64,000 nucleotides of DNA, taken from the NCBI GenBank assembly GCA_004369045.1, contig ML213513.1:846968-910967 (forward strand), in the 5' to 3' direction. The DNA is from Heliocybe sulcata. Its lineage: Eukaryota; Basidiomycota; Agaricomycetes; Gloeophyllales; Gloeophyllaceae. A model generated the notes under the pieces. That model was not told where the DNA came from and made no database searches. It saw only the letters and a list, made by a program, of their open reading frames with translations. This document shows positions 12,657-24,407 of this stretch, piece by piece. The stretch's first letter is position 1. Every line of letters begins with the position of its first letter. The translations under genes and the position numbers were made by a program.

Positions 12657-13088
12657 TCACTGAAGAGCCATGTCGGACGCAAACTGTACACTTATTATGA
12701 TACAACGAATTCCATGTCTCACGCCAAGGCTCATGCTTCAAAGCTTACTATGTATGTTTGCCCTCCCATGTTCTCCAAAGACCATGTATATCTCTGTCGC
12801 ATAGTATCCCTCTGTCCTCATAGCTCACTGTTACCTTCTGACGCAAATATTTATTCTGTCCCGTCCCGCCAACCGGTCCGACGTAGCTTCAACCGCATCC
12901 AAGTCTGGGCAATGCGCATTTCCATTATATCCATTGAGTCAGACGAGCGTCGAGAAGGCGAAGCAAAGTTGGTCATACACTATCAACATGTACCAAGGGA
13001 AATAAAGACAGCAGGTAAAACGAGAAATAAACGGTGGGGAATGTAAGATAGACGGACAGCCTAGGTACATCATGTGAAGGCATACAAT

Positions 13089-16065
13089 TCAAGACTGCTT
13101 CTGCGTCCTGAAACGCAAGAGCGGTGCCAACCCTGATAATTGACATGTCTTCTTCAAGAACTCGTGCTGTAAATGCAAGCGTCAGCTCACGACGGACATC
13201 GAGCCTCCAGAGCGCCTCACCTCCAGGAGCTCGGCCGCAGTTGCCCTGCTCTTGACATCCACACAAAGACACACACTCAGGAAGCTCTTCAGTTCCCGGC
13301 TGAGCGCTTCTGGCTTCTTCAGGGTGGGCGTGCCGTTCGTCGCAATCAGGTACAGGGCCTTCAACGGCTCTTCGTCAAGGTATGGAGGCTCGTTCTCGAT
13401 CATCTCGATAGCCATGATACCCAGCGACCAGATGTCGACCTTCTCGCCGTACTCCTTCTGCTTGACGACCTCCGGCGCCATCCAGTATGGAGTACCGACC
13501 ATGGTTGCACGCTTCGACTTCTGATCAGTGAGCTTGGCGCAGAAGCCAAAATCAGCTACATGGCAGAATCAGAGGGGTTAATTCCGATCCTGGCCAAAAG
13601 GAAACGATACGTACTGATTTTCACGCGGCCTTGAGCGTCCAGCAGCACGTTATCTGACTTGATATCTCGATGAATGATGGATTGGCTGTGAAGGTGACCG
13701 AGTCCTTTGCACGTCTGGGAGAAGGTTAATCTACGCTCTGTACGGGAACTCGACTACCCACCTCAAGTGAGATGCAAGCAATCTGGTCCTCCTCAAGGCT
13801 ATTGTTCTCGATGATATCTGTCAACGCGCCTCCCTCCATGTACTCCATGACTACCCAGAGCTCCGCGCTCTTCACGAGGTAAGACTCCAAGAAGTTGACA
13901 ATGTTGGGATGCTGCGACTCCTTCATGACCAGGATCTCATTGACAATGAGCTCCTTCCGAGGCTGGTGCGACAGGTCCATCTCCTTGATGGCGACCTTCT
14001 TCCCAGTTGCAAGTGTTTTCGCCACATAGACATGACCGGAAGCACTGACAACCTAATCAGCCAACCAAGCATGGCTATTGAAAGCGTCTCGAAACCTACC
14101 CTTGACCGACCTTCTTTATCTTACTATACAACGTCTTGGGATCATCATCGGACACCACACTCCTCAACTTATCCATGATCTGCGCCTCCGTCATCGTACT
14201 GATTCGCTTCTCCTTGTCCTTCGGCTTCTCCAGCGCGGCAGCAGCAGCAGCCACACTCCCCTTCCCATCCTCGTTCTCTGCGGGAGTCACTGTGACGGGA
14301 GGCGCCGCCGCCGCCGGCTTCTTCGCAGGCTGCAGCGGCTTGACAGGAGGCGGGCCAGCAGTCGCGCCTGCCGCGCCGGGTGCGGGGTCCGTCGCAGGCT
14401 GGCTGGTCGCAGGAGCGGACTTCGCCGGCACGATATTCGGCCGCGGGCCAGTAGGAAGGCCCTTCTCGCGTTCCTGTTCGTCTCTGTTGTAGTTGAGCCC
14501 ACCCAAGGAGTCCTTGCGCTGCGGCGTCCGGTCCAGCCCAGGCGGCTGCTTCACAGGGTCAGGTCCGTGCGCCTTCACGCGAGCGCGAAGGTCGGCAGAG
14601 GAGGGGGTGTGGTCAGCGACGGGGGGCTTGCCGCCTCCCGGTGCGGGTGGCGCTGGGCGGTTGGCGGTGAGGAGGGGACGAGGTGGTGCTGGGCGAGAAG
14701 GTTGGAGGTTGCCAATTCCTATGCATCGTCAGCCCACACAATGAAATTGCCGTGATTCACAGATACTTACCATTCAGCGCACCATTCTCATTCGCACCAC
14801 CTGCAGGCGCGGTGTCCTGCCGCTTCGCGGGAGGCCGGGGATCTTGCATGGGCGAGCCAATCTTGTTCATTCCGCCGAAGCCTGTGCCTGCGTTAAATCG
14901 CGGCGTAGACGTGTCTGCGGAGTACGGGGAGAGCGTCGATGAAGAGTAGTTGGATCCAGACGGGCCGCCCAGCGTTGAGGAGGAGGTCCCCATGGACATC
15001 ATGCTCTGCTGTTCCTCCATCTCACGCTTTTTGTGGTCAGTGTAGAATTCGAGGACATCCAAGACTGCTTGCGGATCTTTCTGATAGTCCTCTCGTGTGA
15101 TGGCGGATTTGGTGAGCAGTTTGTTCCATTGATCCGGCATGCCCTGTATTCTACTTCAGCATCCTGAGCGCGGGGTACGACTGGTTACTTACAGTGAAGG
15201 CCCCTGAGATCGGATCAAAACCGACATGCACTTTGTGGACGAAGTTCGTCGGGTTGCTCACACCCATGAGGGGGCTGCGGGAGTAGATTTCATCTTGCCA
15301 ACTGTAAAGCTCTTCGTCACTCTTAAGCGCAAAGTAGTATCGCTTGTCTGTTGTCTGCAGGAGGAGACAGTATGGCTTGAGATCTATTCGCTCGATGTTG
15401 GCGATGTCGCGTAGGTTGATGACGCTTTGCTGGGGCATGGACTAGGCATGGTCAGTATTTGAGCGATAGTAGGAATATGCTGGTGATGCAAGAGAAATTC
15501 AGGTATGAAGAGGGCTGACCGGCCCTCGATGTATCGCGTACACATGATCTGAGGGCATCATACCTCCCGCATATCATAGCCGCTGAGATAGTATTGGACC
15601 GACCGATCCCCAATACCGTTGCCGATCCAGCGCGTCAGGCTTGCGGACTTCTCCCTTTCAGAGAGCCATCCCGCAGTGTCCGTAGCAACGGTATCGATCA
15701 TAAAACAGCCAATTATCGGGGTGCAGCGAGATCTGCCAACTTACCTCGTTCTTGTGGATAGACAATGTCTGCTCCTTCAAGACTAACCACTTCTCCCTCC
15801 ATAACCAGCTCGCAAAGCCATCCTCCTTAATGTTCACGTATCCGCACCGAACAACCTGGCTCGACATGAATGCTTCCGAGTTTCGGCTTGGCGAACCTCC
15901 AACACCGGTATACGAGGGCGCGTACGATGAATTGACTGACGGAGAGTAGGGCATGTGGGTTGAGTTCGTAGATGTGTAGCTGGCGTCCGTGCCTCTTCGC
16001 TGAGGTGCTGGTGGTGCTGGTCGACTTGGTGTGAGAGAGATGGCGGATACTTGATTAAACGACAT
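13089..16065 (-). CDS. CLA4: p21-activated protein kinase Cla4 (PH-CRIB-kinase)
   Basis: This Ste20/PAK-family Ser/Thr kinase acts downstream of Cdc42/Rac in polarity, septation and cytokinesis. Eight exons (15745-16065, 15193-15441, 14771-15143, 14100-14718, 13762-14044, 13615-13714, 13221-13555, 13089-13166) give 785 aa. Order of domains: PH domain from about residue 68 ([10 protein letters not shown]...WLWREKW); CRIB/PBD at about 170-190 ([17 protein letters not shown]); a Pro/Ala-rich linker; kinase domain from about 515 with [25 protein letters not shown] and [10 protein letters not shown]. The PH domain distinguishes Cla4 from Ste20. All catalytic motifs are present. The intron between exons 1 and 2 is 303 nt, far longer than the others, and holds a possible cassette exon (separate entry). 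Start: ATG at 16065. Confidence 0.95.
15564..15650 (-). other. Possible in-frame cassette exon inside the Cla4 PH-domain intron
   Basis: Within the 303-nt first intron of Cla4, an AG before 15650 and a GTATG donor after 15564 bound an open segment of 87 nt (29 codons). It has phase 0 at both ends, matching the flanking exons. Its inferred peptide includes [13 protein letters not shown] and [10 protein letters not shown]. Inclusion would insert 29 residues in the PH domain. Only RNA data could confirm it; it may equally be chance. Confidence 0.3.
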
Positions 16066-18832
16066 TGCACACCGCACACCGAACCTGATTATGAATGATA
16101 GCTCTCAGACACCCTTGCCGTCGAGTGCGTCGACGAGAACAGTTTCAGGGTTGTACTTGAAGAAACGCGGCGCTACCGGGCTTGCTTACAGATACGCAAA
16201 TGGAAGAGTAGTCGTCACCGTCGTTGCCGCTGCCGAGCACAAATACGTGGAGGTCGTAACAATCGTGGGCGACGTCGAGCAAGGTGACGAGCGAGGACAG
16301 ATTCAGAGTGCAGACGGCGGCTAAACGCTTTGTTGGGAGAGACAGCTACCCTCGGATCTATCCGATCGTCCACAGCCCTCGAAGGAAAACATATCGTCAA
16401 GGCGACTATCCTTCTCCTTCATATGTTGAAAACATATAATAACGTTTTTGCACCCGCATATTTGCACCCGGAAATGCTCTGTTTGTGATGAATACGGAGC
16501 GTTGGTACAATTCCCAGTAACCCCTCTCATACTCTATCACTGACCACTGTTGCAGGTCGATATTTCGTGTTTATAAATGGCGTACACGGATAGAATTTGC
16601 CGTAAACTCGGGCATGATCTTCAGGTGCTATAAGCGCTCCGGGATGACCCATGATACGGTCAAGCTTCTACTGAGCATCAATCACGATACAAGGTTATCC
16701 AACAGGGTTACTATCTAGAATTATCCAGGTTCAGACCCTTCATGCAGAAATCCGGGTCGACAATGAATACCGATGAGTGAGATATGCGAGTTTCCTTCTT
16801 TGTTGCTGCATACGTAGCACACCCGAAAAAATTACCATTCTGTCTCTAGTGGGGGACGACCTTGCCATGTTCTGGACTCGATGACCAGCAACGTGCAGGA
16901 CTGCCCGACCGCGATTTCCAGGAACTTCGAGGATCGATGGCTGTCCTACCTTCGGGTTGATCGTCCAGATTTACTACGAATCAGGCAACCAACATGACAT
17001 GAAAGATGATGTTCTCACCGGGAAGCGCCCTCGGGGCGTAGAGTATTCGCCGCTATACAAATACAGTGGGTGTAGAGTTCGATAGGCTCGTCGTCATGAT
17101 ACTTATAGAAAGCCTTAAACAGAGCAGGTTACCCGTCTAGAAGCCCACAAGGTTTGCGCTCTTGATTGGCTCCCAGTCAGATCACGGAAATAGGATGGCA
17201 TGCCCAGCGACCGGCCATCGATAAACGCTTGAGTCGCTGTAGTTGACACGAGCCTCGACATCGCGCAGCGATGCCCCCAAAAATTAAATTCTAGGGTCGA
17301 GACTGGCGTTAAACTCGTCCTTATTCTCTCTAAATGAAGACGAGCTAGCCTTTCTAAAGGACCAGATGGGTATTCAGAACGAGGCTGACCACAGAACTAC
17401 GTTTTTAGGAGTCAACTGAAAGCGTACGAGGTAGGCGTCCCACCCCCTTCTCTGCATGAATGCCGTAGTAATCCTTGCACCAGATCTACCCGTATCTAAA
17501 TATATGGCATCTCGACTTTACGACGTGAGCAGAGCTAGTGAGGCTCTGCTGCTCCTCCGACTGCTCTTATTTCTTGCTAGTCTGAGGATATCAAAGTTGT
17601 CTGCGTACGAGCGAATCTTGGAGCTACGAAAGGAACGCAAGAACGCGGCTTTCTGGACGTCGGTGCCGGATGCGGATGAAACTTTCGTACGAAATAAGTG
17701 AACCCTTCCTAATCCACGTCAATGTAACAGTAGGCCATGAGACACGCAAGCTCGGTTATCTGTGATGGATATCCCGTCCAGAACCTTGTGGCGCCGGGTT
17801 AACTATTGACCAGGTAACACTCCTTGTTCTTCTGTATGGTAAGACTCAGTCAAGTAACACACCGACCCTACAGGCATGTGGCACCTCGGTCACGAATTAT
17901 ACAAGTTAACTCCGGACACCTTCCCGGTACGCTTCCTTCCTGGAGACCTATTCGATGACGCCTTTTTACAACCAGGCGCCGTCTCATATGACACCTCACC
18001 GATCCCGCCACCTCCCCTGGCATCTAGACTCTCTAACCCGTTTCCGTAATGTTCATGCACTTCAGGAGGGCCGACCAAGGCAACCTCGCTCGTCGCCTGG
18101 AGTCCTCACTCGGGCTGATCTATGCGAGAAGGGTAAGCTGTCGATTATACTTGCACTTGCGGTGAAATGACGAATGGCATGGTGACGTGGTGACACCTGT
18201 TAGGACTAACGACGCGAAAGATTGAAAATAACTGACGTTGAGCGCGAGCTCCAGCATCCCGAAGTGACACAATTGCCAAACAGCATTGGCAGCACTGGAC
18301 TGTACCACCACTCCTGACGTTAATTGGGGAGCAACAAGTTCCGTGAGTTGCGCTACACCACGGCAGGCCGTGTCCATACTTCTTGTCTTTCTCATGCCGG
18401 GTTGCAGAGCGGTGTGCCGCGTTACGCAAGTGCCGATGTCATCGAGGATACCATCGTCTGTTAGCCTTGTGTGCTGCAAAGGCTTTGCAAGCCATCTTTC
18501 GGGTTCAGCAAGGATGTTGGGACAGTGGCTCCGGTGGTAGAAGTCCCTCGCAGGTAAGAATGATAATCCTGTCTATGCGTTCAGATTATGTGGGCATGTA
18601 GTCATCCACGCTGAACTCGACTGGTTATAGGAAGGCGCGCATACGGTGGAGCAATCACGCAGATAATCACGATCAGGGCCTAGCAAGCCTGCCACCAGAG
18701 GGTTTTTGACATGCCGGGGCATATTTCTCTCCGCAACTGTCACAGACCTGCTCAATTGGCCTTTTTTAGCACAATTATTGGTGAGCCATGTCGCTATCAG
18801 CTATCTCTTGTGTGCCTTATAGAATCGCAGGA
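16066..18832. other. Long intergenic stretch, nothing recognised
   Basis: About 2.8 kb between the Cla4 promoter and the small secreted-peptide gene. Open frames are short, overlap in several frames and lack family features. The left few hundred bases must contain the Cla4 promoter. Confidence 0.45.
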
Positions 18833-18838
18833 TATAAA
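18833..18838 (+). promoter_or_regulatory. TATA box of the small secreted-peptide gene
   Basis: TATAAA lies 54 bp upstream of the ATG at 18892. A consensus TATA this close to a signal-peptide ORF supports a strongly expressed short gene. Confidence 0.55.
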
Positions 18839-18891
18839 TCAGCTGTCGTCTCAGGACAACGCCATCTTGCAAAGACCAATCACTCTTCACC

Positions 18892-19161
18892 ATGCGCTTC
18901 ACCAGCCTTATTGCGATTGCGGTTTGCCTCTTCAGCGTCGTCCACGCCGAACCCGTGGTGAGTCTAGACATTCCGATATCGCGAGATACCGCTGATATGG
19001 TTGAGTTAGTTTAGAGCCCCCTACACTCGCGTGGCAGCGAGACAACCTGCTCCGTCAGGTGAGATAAAGCTTCGTCCGGATCCGGTTGCGCATCTAACAT
19101 CCAGGATCCTGGGATTGAAGTGGAGAGAGTATGCGATCCGGGGTATCCCTGCACGGTCTGA
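18892..19161 (+). CDS. Small secreted peptide (54 aa), unknown function
   Basis: Three mini-exons (18892-18957, 19017-19058, 19105-19161) give a 54-aa product. Residues 1-19 form a textbook signal peptide (MRFTSLIAIAVCLFSVVHA, cleavage expected after the Ala). The mature part is about 35 residues and holds two cysteines near the C-terminus (VCDPGYPC), which could form one disulfide. Introns are 59 and 46 nt, and the second has a CTAAC branch-point-like motif shortly before its AG. An alternative acceptor 2 nt upstream for intron 1 would change the frame of exon 2. I prefer the given model because both introns are then phase 0 and the frame ends cleanly. The length and layout resemble fungal small secreted proteins or pheromone-like peptides, but there is no C-terminal CaaX box. 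Function unknown. Confidence 0.55.
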
Positions 19162-19834
19162 AAGCATGGAGGCGATCTCGAAGATTGGATATCCCGAGAT
19201 GTATTGATTGCTCCGTGATGGCGGCTTTAGATGCTGGAAAAAGTTTTGAACATATGTGTCTCGGTTTTATTGGCGGTACAAAGAAAGAGGCATATGATAA
19301 AAGTCGCACCGGGTTCGCAGTCCGAGATTGCTGATCTCAGGGTTAAGGTGCTGTCCGGGATTGGAGGCCTACTCATACTTTTGGGTTGAATAGTTTCACC
19401 CGAGCTTGAAACGAAGCCCTCAGTACGAAGCCCTCACTCATGCCGATCTCTTCGACATTCTACGTGTCCACATAGCAGACAGCCCGAGGTAAAGCAGCAG
19501 GCGCAGCTTTAGTAATACTGGTTTTGCTCGTTCCGAAAGCCGACTCTAGTAAATCGTGAGACCGGAACGAGGACGTTCATGCGGGATGCAATGTAGTGCT
19601 ACTCACCAGGAAACTTAAATGCGCCGGGCGGCATTGTGGTATTCAAGAGAGCAAGTGCAAGAGTTGATACCATATGTTCGTGCCCGTGGAAGTGGTGGTC
19701 GGTCACTAGGTCCTTACTTCAATAGTAACATTGAGTCTCGTCCATGCCTCTCACAGAGATTGTCATATATCCGTTAGATGCAGCATGTAGTCAGATAAGA
19801 TGGCCCCCATATGATTTGCACACTACGCCTTTCA
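19162..19834. other. Intergenic between convergent genes
   Basis: This is 3' flanking sequence of the small secreted-peptide gene and of the permease gene, which converge here. No gene recognised. Confidence 0.5.
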
Positions 19835-22557
19835 TCAAGGATAAAGCTGGGATGCAGACAGGCGCAGCTTCAGCTCCTCCTTCTCCTTCATATCCTGCTG
19901 CCCTTCCTCCTCCTCCGGCGGCCCAAAGGTCCCATAAATGTCCTTCTCGTCCACCTCTGCAACGCCGGGCGGAGGCCATATTGTATTCAGGAGCATCCAC
20001 GCGGTACCGCTGATGAAGAAGCTAAGGAGCCAGGACATATAATAGACATGGCTGAGGGATATATCATAGCACCATAGTTAGTGCTGAGCAGTGGGGACAA
20101 GGCGGAACAAGAGACGTACGTCCATCCGGCGTTGACCTGGACCGAAGCAGGGGTGACGGATGCCGCAAACCCCGGCATACTGGGGAAGACACCCTGGTGA
20201 AGTGTTCAGTTTCCTTGGGTGCTTACGTGTAAGGGATGACGTACCAGGACCCACGCAACGGGGGCGCGCCAATTCAAGCCGTGCCAGAACCTATACTTCC
20301 ATTAAAACCCACTAAGAAGACCAGATATCCATGAAGACTTACCAGTAATCACTTGCGGAGTTTGGCAAGTACAAGTGAGACAGTTTTAACCGCTGTCTGC
20401 GCAAAATATGGTAATCCGCCTAGATAGGGTTAGAATTCAAAACGAGCAATATCCCCCACGTTTACTTACAACCATAATGCCTGTTAGTGGTCCGAGGAAC
20501 ACCGCGTATGCTGAGATGGCCGAGATGAAGGAGTTGGCAGTCTGGAGGTAGGTTCAGCCAAAGAGTCCCGGCGACATCGCAGAGTACGTACGTTCAAGAT
20601 CCTCCATGGGTTGATGCATATGCCAATAACCGCAATTATAAATGATCCTCGGCGTATATTCAGGAACCTCGTCATATAGTGAGTGGCGTCGAAATCATAA
20701 TGTAGTCTTGTGGGACTCACCTAGGCAACAACGCCGCCAAGTCCATCCCGCCGACGACGCCACACGCCACAACCTAAACATATAATCAACATAGAGCTAG
20801 CATGCATAGACTTTACATTCTGACATTCACAGAGACCTGCGAAAGGAAGAACGCAAATGCTGCAAAGAAAACAGCGGCGCGTGTACCCCTTCCTCCGTGT
20901 TCCTGGATAGCTTGCAATAAATCGTATAGCCTCCTGAAGAACACCGTAGATCGGGTCATTACGCTTTACGTCAAAGTTTGGGAGTACGCACCATAGCAAT
21001 GGCTCATCCGGAAAGAGACCACGAGCGCATGAAGTCGTGATCAGCCCAAGCAAGTTCGAGCCGAACAGGCAGACGGGGATGATATATATCTGACCCCACA
21101 TCTGGTCTCCGGGATTGATTGCATACCGCGAAAAGTCTTCTCCAGTCAGTGCAGTCCCCCAATTACTTCGGATCACTTACCACTCTGGTACAGTATCTGC
21201 TCGGCGACTCACTGAGTCAGCGTCACATTGATATTGCGCATCCAATACACTTACGCCACCAGCCCACCCGCCGATTCCACTGGTAATGATTCGCATCATA
21301 GCCCAGCTGAGTTGCGCGCCCTCTAGTTTTGGAACGCCGTATATCTCTTGCGGCTCCGCCCACAAAGGGCCGGCATTACCTTGCTTAGAAATTGCCCAGA
21401 TGAAGATGGCCAACGCGGCTATGGTCACTATCACGGAAGAGACGACTGCGGGAATGCGGTATCTTCAATTTTGTTAGACCAATACTGAAGTGATTTCCGT
21501 TTTGGAGAGACAAGTGCTTACTGTTCGGGCTTCAGGAGGAAGATGGGGAGCGAAATGACCCAGAATATGATGAATGATACTACATGAATATTATAAATTT
21601 GGTATACAGAAGTTCGACTGTGTACGCACTAAATTCGTTCGTCTCCATAGCAGCACCAGGGCCAAAAGTGTTCTTCATGCGATAGAAACTTGCTGGATAG
21701 ATATGAGAGCAGGGGCCTCATGACTTGCCGACTACACGCACGCCATATAGTGCCAATCATAATCTTCACCATCTGGCCGCCGTACCACCCTTCAACACCG
21801 TACCAGCAGCAAGACAGGATAATACGGTTGAGGAGCGCAAACCAGGAGCCCCGTCTAAAAGCATGGCCAGGTTGGTAGAGAGCGACCATTTAGGGAGGCA
21901 GACTTACAGGCCCCATGCCGCTCTATTTATGACGGCCTATGACGCGCCTTGATCAATTTATGGAGAGGAAATGATTAAAAAACTCACGAAGGGAACGTGC
22001 CATTTTCCACCACCATGTCCGTTGATGACGAGCGCGAGCGTGATTCTGCACCGATATGAGGGCCAAAATCGATGTAAAAATCATTTGACCCACATGATAG
22101 TGCTAATAAGATTGACTTGTGGCTCTCGGTCAGTGCATTCTATTAGCTCCGTATTGTGACTTACCCGCGATGGCTTGACCGACAGTTAAGCCGATGGCCA
22201 CTATGATGATGCCTTAGCGCAGACTTCGTAGATAGGACTTTGGAATTCACGGACACCCTGCTGAGGCGCCTGACCATTCCGCAATGTTTATAGCTACAAC
22301 ATGATCAATATCTGCACCATTCGACGCTGAACAGGAAGAGACTCGCCTGTCGACAGCCAGAAGAACGCGAATATCTTCTTAGACCATGTCCGACGAGAGG
22401 GCGGGAGCGGCAGCACGTCCGAGTTCTGGTACGGAGACGCTTCTGAGGAAACCTAAGCTCCCATTCCGCTCTGGATCAACATCATGTAGTCAATACATTT
22501 TCGAAGAAGATATACCGTCAAAACGCGAAGCAGCAGACCCAATCCTGCTACACTCAT
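19835..22557 (-). CDS. NCS1-family nucleobase/allantoin-type permease, 21 exons
   Basis: This is a plasma-membrane transporter of the nucleobase:cation symporter-1 family (Fur4/Dal4-like), importing uracil, allantoin or related compounds. I traced 21 exons that sum to 550 aa with consistent phases: ATG at 22557, last exon 19835-20051. Family segments in order: INIAEWSGASAG, VINGHGGGKWHVPF, WYGVEGWYGGQMVK, YQSDFSRYAINPGDQMWGQ, RGLFPDEPLLW, ADYHILRRQRLKL and YWFWHGLNWRAPVAWVL. About 12 membrane segments are expected. Exon 12 (21181-21196) is a 16-nt micro-exon. The exon 2/3 intron (22294-22346) uses a GC-AG border. The C-terminus is a charged Glu/Lys-rich tail typical of the family. The start codon lies only 65 bp from the left end of a large transposon, so its promoter has probably been displaced. 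Confidence 0.88.
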
Positions 22558-22619
22558 AGTTACAACCTACAGAACGTCAGTACTAGTTGCAGTAGAGAAC
22601 CCGCGTCCCTGACATCCAC

Positions 22620-22622
22620 TGT
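22620..22622. repeat. Left 3-bp target-site duplication (TGT)
   Basis: TGT directly precedes the CACGG terminus, and TGT follows the opposite terminus at 32372-32374. A 3-bp duplication is what CACTA (CMC) transposons generate. Confidence 0.8.
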
Positions 22623-22700
22623 CACGGGGGGCAAAGCAGGTGTCGAATTCCGCGGTGGCGCCGAAATTCGACAGGTTGTCGAGTCAAGTGTCGAATTGCG
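22623..22700 (+). repeat. Left terminal inverted repeat with subterminal motifs
   Basis: The sequence starts CACGGGGGGCAAAGCAGG and contains repeated TGTCGAATT and its inverse AATTCGACA (around 22641, 22664 and 22690). Such clustered short motifs are the transposase-binding sites of CACTA elements. It matches the right end (32294-32371, reversed) apart from a few bases. Confidence 0.85.
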
Positions 22701-24407
22701 TCGGCAACCGTGCCTGCCAACGGCATACGTCATAGATCTGGACCAATTGGTGAACCTTTCGGGATGTCCCGAAGAGGTGAGCTCGCTGTTCACGATGTCG
22801 CTGCTCGTTCACCGTTGATTGTGCTCCAGCAAATCCGACTCTTCTCTCAGGGCAATATTTGAGCGGCGGCCGGCGGAGAGCATGATCGACACAACAAGCA
22901 CTCAGTACTCAGTGCTCATCCTCCGTCGGCAGGACAAACCCATGAATCATGTCATCAACGGTATTCTGGTCAGGAGTAGGCTGGGACGGTAAGCACCTCA
23001 AACGCTTCTGGCTGAATTGTGCACTTCACCTGAAGCTGGACACCTCTGCCGTCAGATTAGTCATGTGCGAAGTCAGCAATCGCACATCAGTTGCCCGCTG
23101 GAGGAGGATCGGAAGAACGAGACTGATGACGGCCCCTCGATTGAGGCCTGAACGTTGAACGTTGAACACCCATCAGCGTGCCGTCTGACCTTTTGCGCAA
23201 CCAACGTAAGGCTCTCGTGCACGTGCAGCTCATTGCTGCCAGCCTTGGATTCCCATGTCGTCCACCGTACCTCTACCGTCATACTCCTGCTCGTCACCCG
23301 CCGCCAGTCCTTCCGCACATGTTCGGTGCCCCGCTCACTATATGGCCCGTGAGTAACCGGCACCTTCGAATTGGTGTACTGCGTACTCATCACTTGTGCA
23401 GTACAGCTGGTCATCCAGTCACTCCTCGGGGCATGGCCAGCCCATCCGCAGGCGGGCATTTCAACCTCGTATCTGACGGCTCCGGCTTGAGAGCGCATCA
23501 GTCATGTAAGTGTGATGGCTGGCGGGAGGTAGCACGGACTTGACGCGTTGACAGCAGGTGGACTTCGAACAGCCATGGCAGGACAGAAGGAGGAATCACG
23601 GCTTGGAGACTGACGGGTTCAACCCGGAAGTCAACATTGCCTTGATGCGGGCCCTGCATTTCTGTCCGTGCTCCCAAACTTCAGCCGGATGCTGGTTGCG
23701 GGGTAAAATTCGTGCCAGGACGACCAACCGTCACAACAGGACCCGATAACGCACAAGGTTAGATAGCAACACTTAGTTTTGTATTCGGCAGCATCATCTG
23801 CTACGTATTCATCTGGACATTCCGTCATTTCTTCTAGCTAGTGTTCAGAGAGGTGGGCCGATTCTCTGATCTGCATCCGACTCCCGCTTATATTCGTCCT
23901 CTAGATTGCTTTCAGCTGTCAAGTAGTCGCTAAACATGTCTTACAGATGGACAGTGGGTATCTGATCCCGTATGCTACCACCGCTCAGACTCCGTCGGTG
24001 AGGTCGTGTTACAGATCTAGGCTGCCTTTCTTGCGGATCGCCTTCAAAGTGCACAGTCTGCGGGTAGCGACAAGGGACAAAGTCACGAAGTAAGAGTGCA
24101 CAATATTGGCACCAAACGAGGGCTCATAGAAATGCGGAACAAGCAGTAACCTTAACCCTGTACCGTCCCTGATCGTACTGTCGATTTCGTCCCTCCGCTT
24201 GCAAAACAGAGTCCATGCATTTGTACATAGTAGCATATCTCAGACCGTGAATTAGCTTATTAGGCCAGTGCAAGGCATTGTCGTTGCTTCCTCACTTCCC
24301 TTTCCCAGGCGCACGAGAGAACCTCGACGATTGAAGCCCCGTTCTGATTACTGGCTACAATCCCCTTCATCCACCTTAGAGCTGCGAGAGCTGTACTTAT
24401 CTAGGAA
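22701..24407. other. Left non-coding arm of the transposon
   Basis: About 1.7 kb between the left terminal repeat and the transposase start. No convincing gene. It presumably includes the transposase promoter, and perhaps more captured or decayed sequence that I cannot identify. Confidence 0.45.

Noticed and set aside
14078-14755. Long plus-strand frames opposite Cla4
   Set aside because: GC-rich shadows of the Pro/Ala-rich linker; no start context or similarity.
22046-22115. Apparent frameshift in the permease
   Set aside because: A 22-nt exon (22094-22115) followed by a 47-nt intron restores the conserved membrane segment with correct phases.
22453-22515. In-frame TAG in the permease near its N-terminus
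   Set aside because: A 63-nt phase-0 intron ending in that TAG removes it and leaves a family-like N-terminus.
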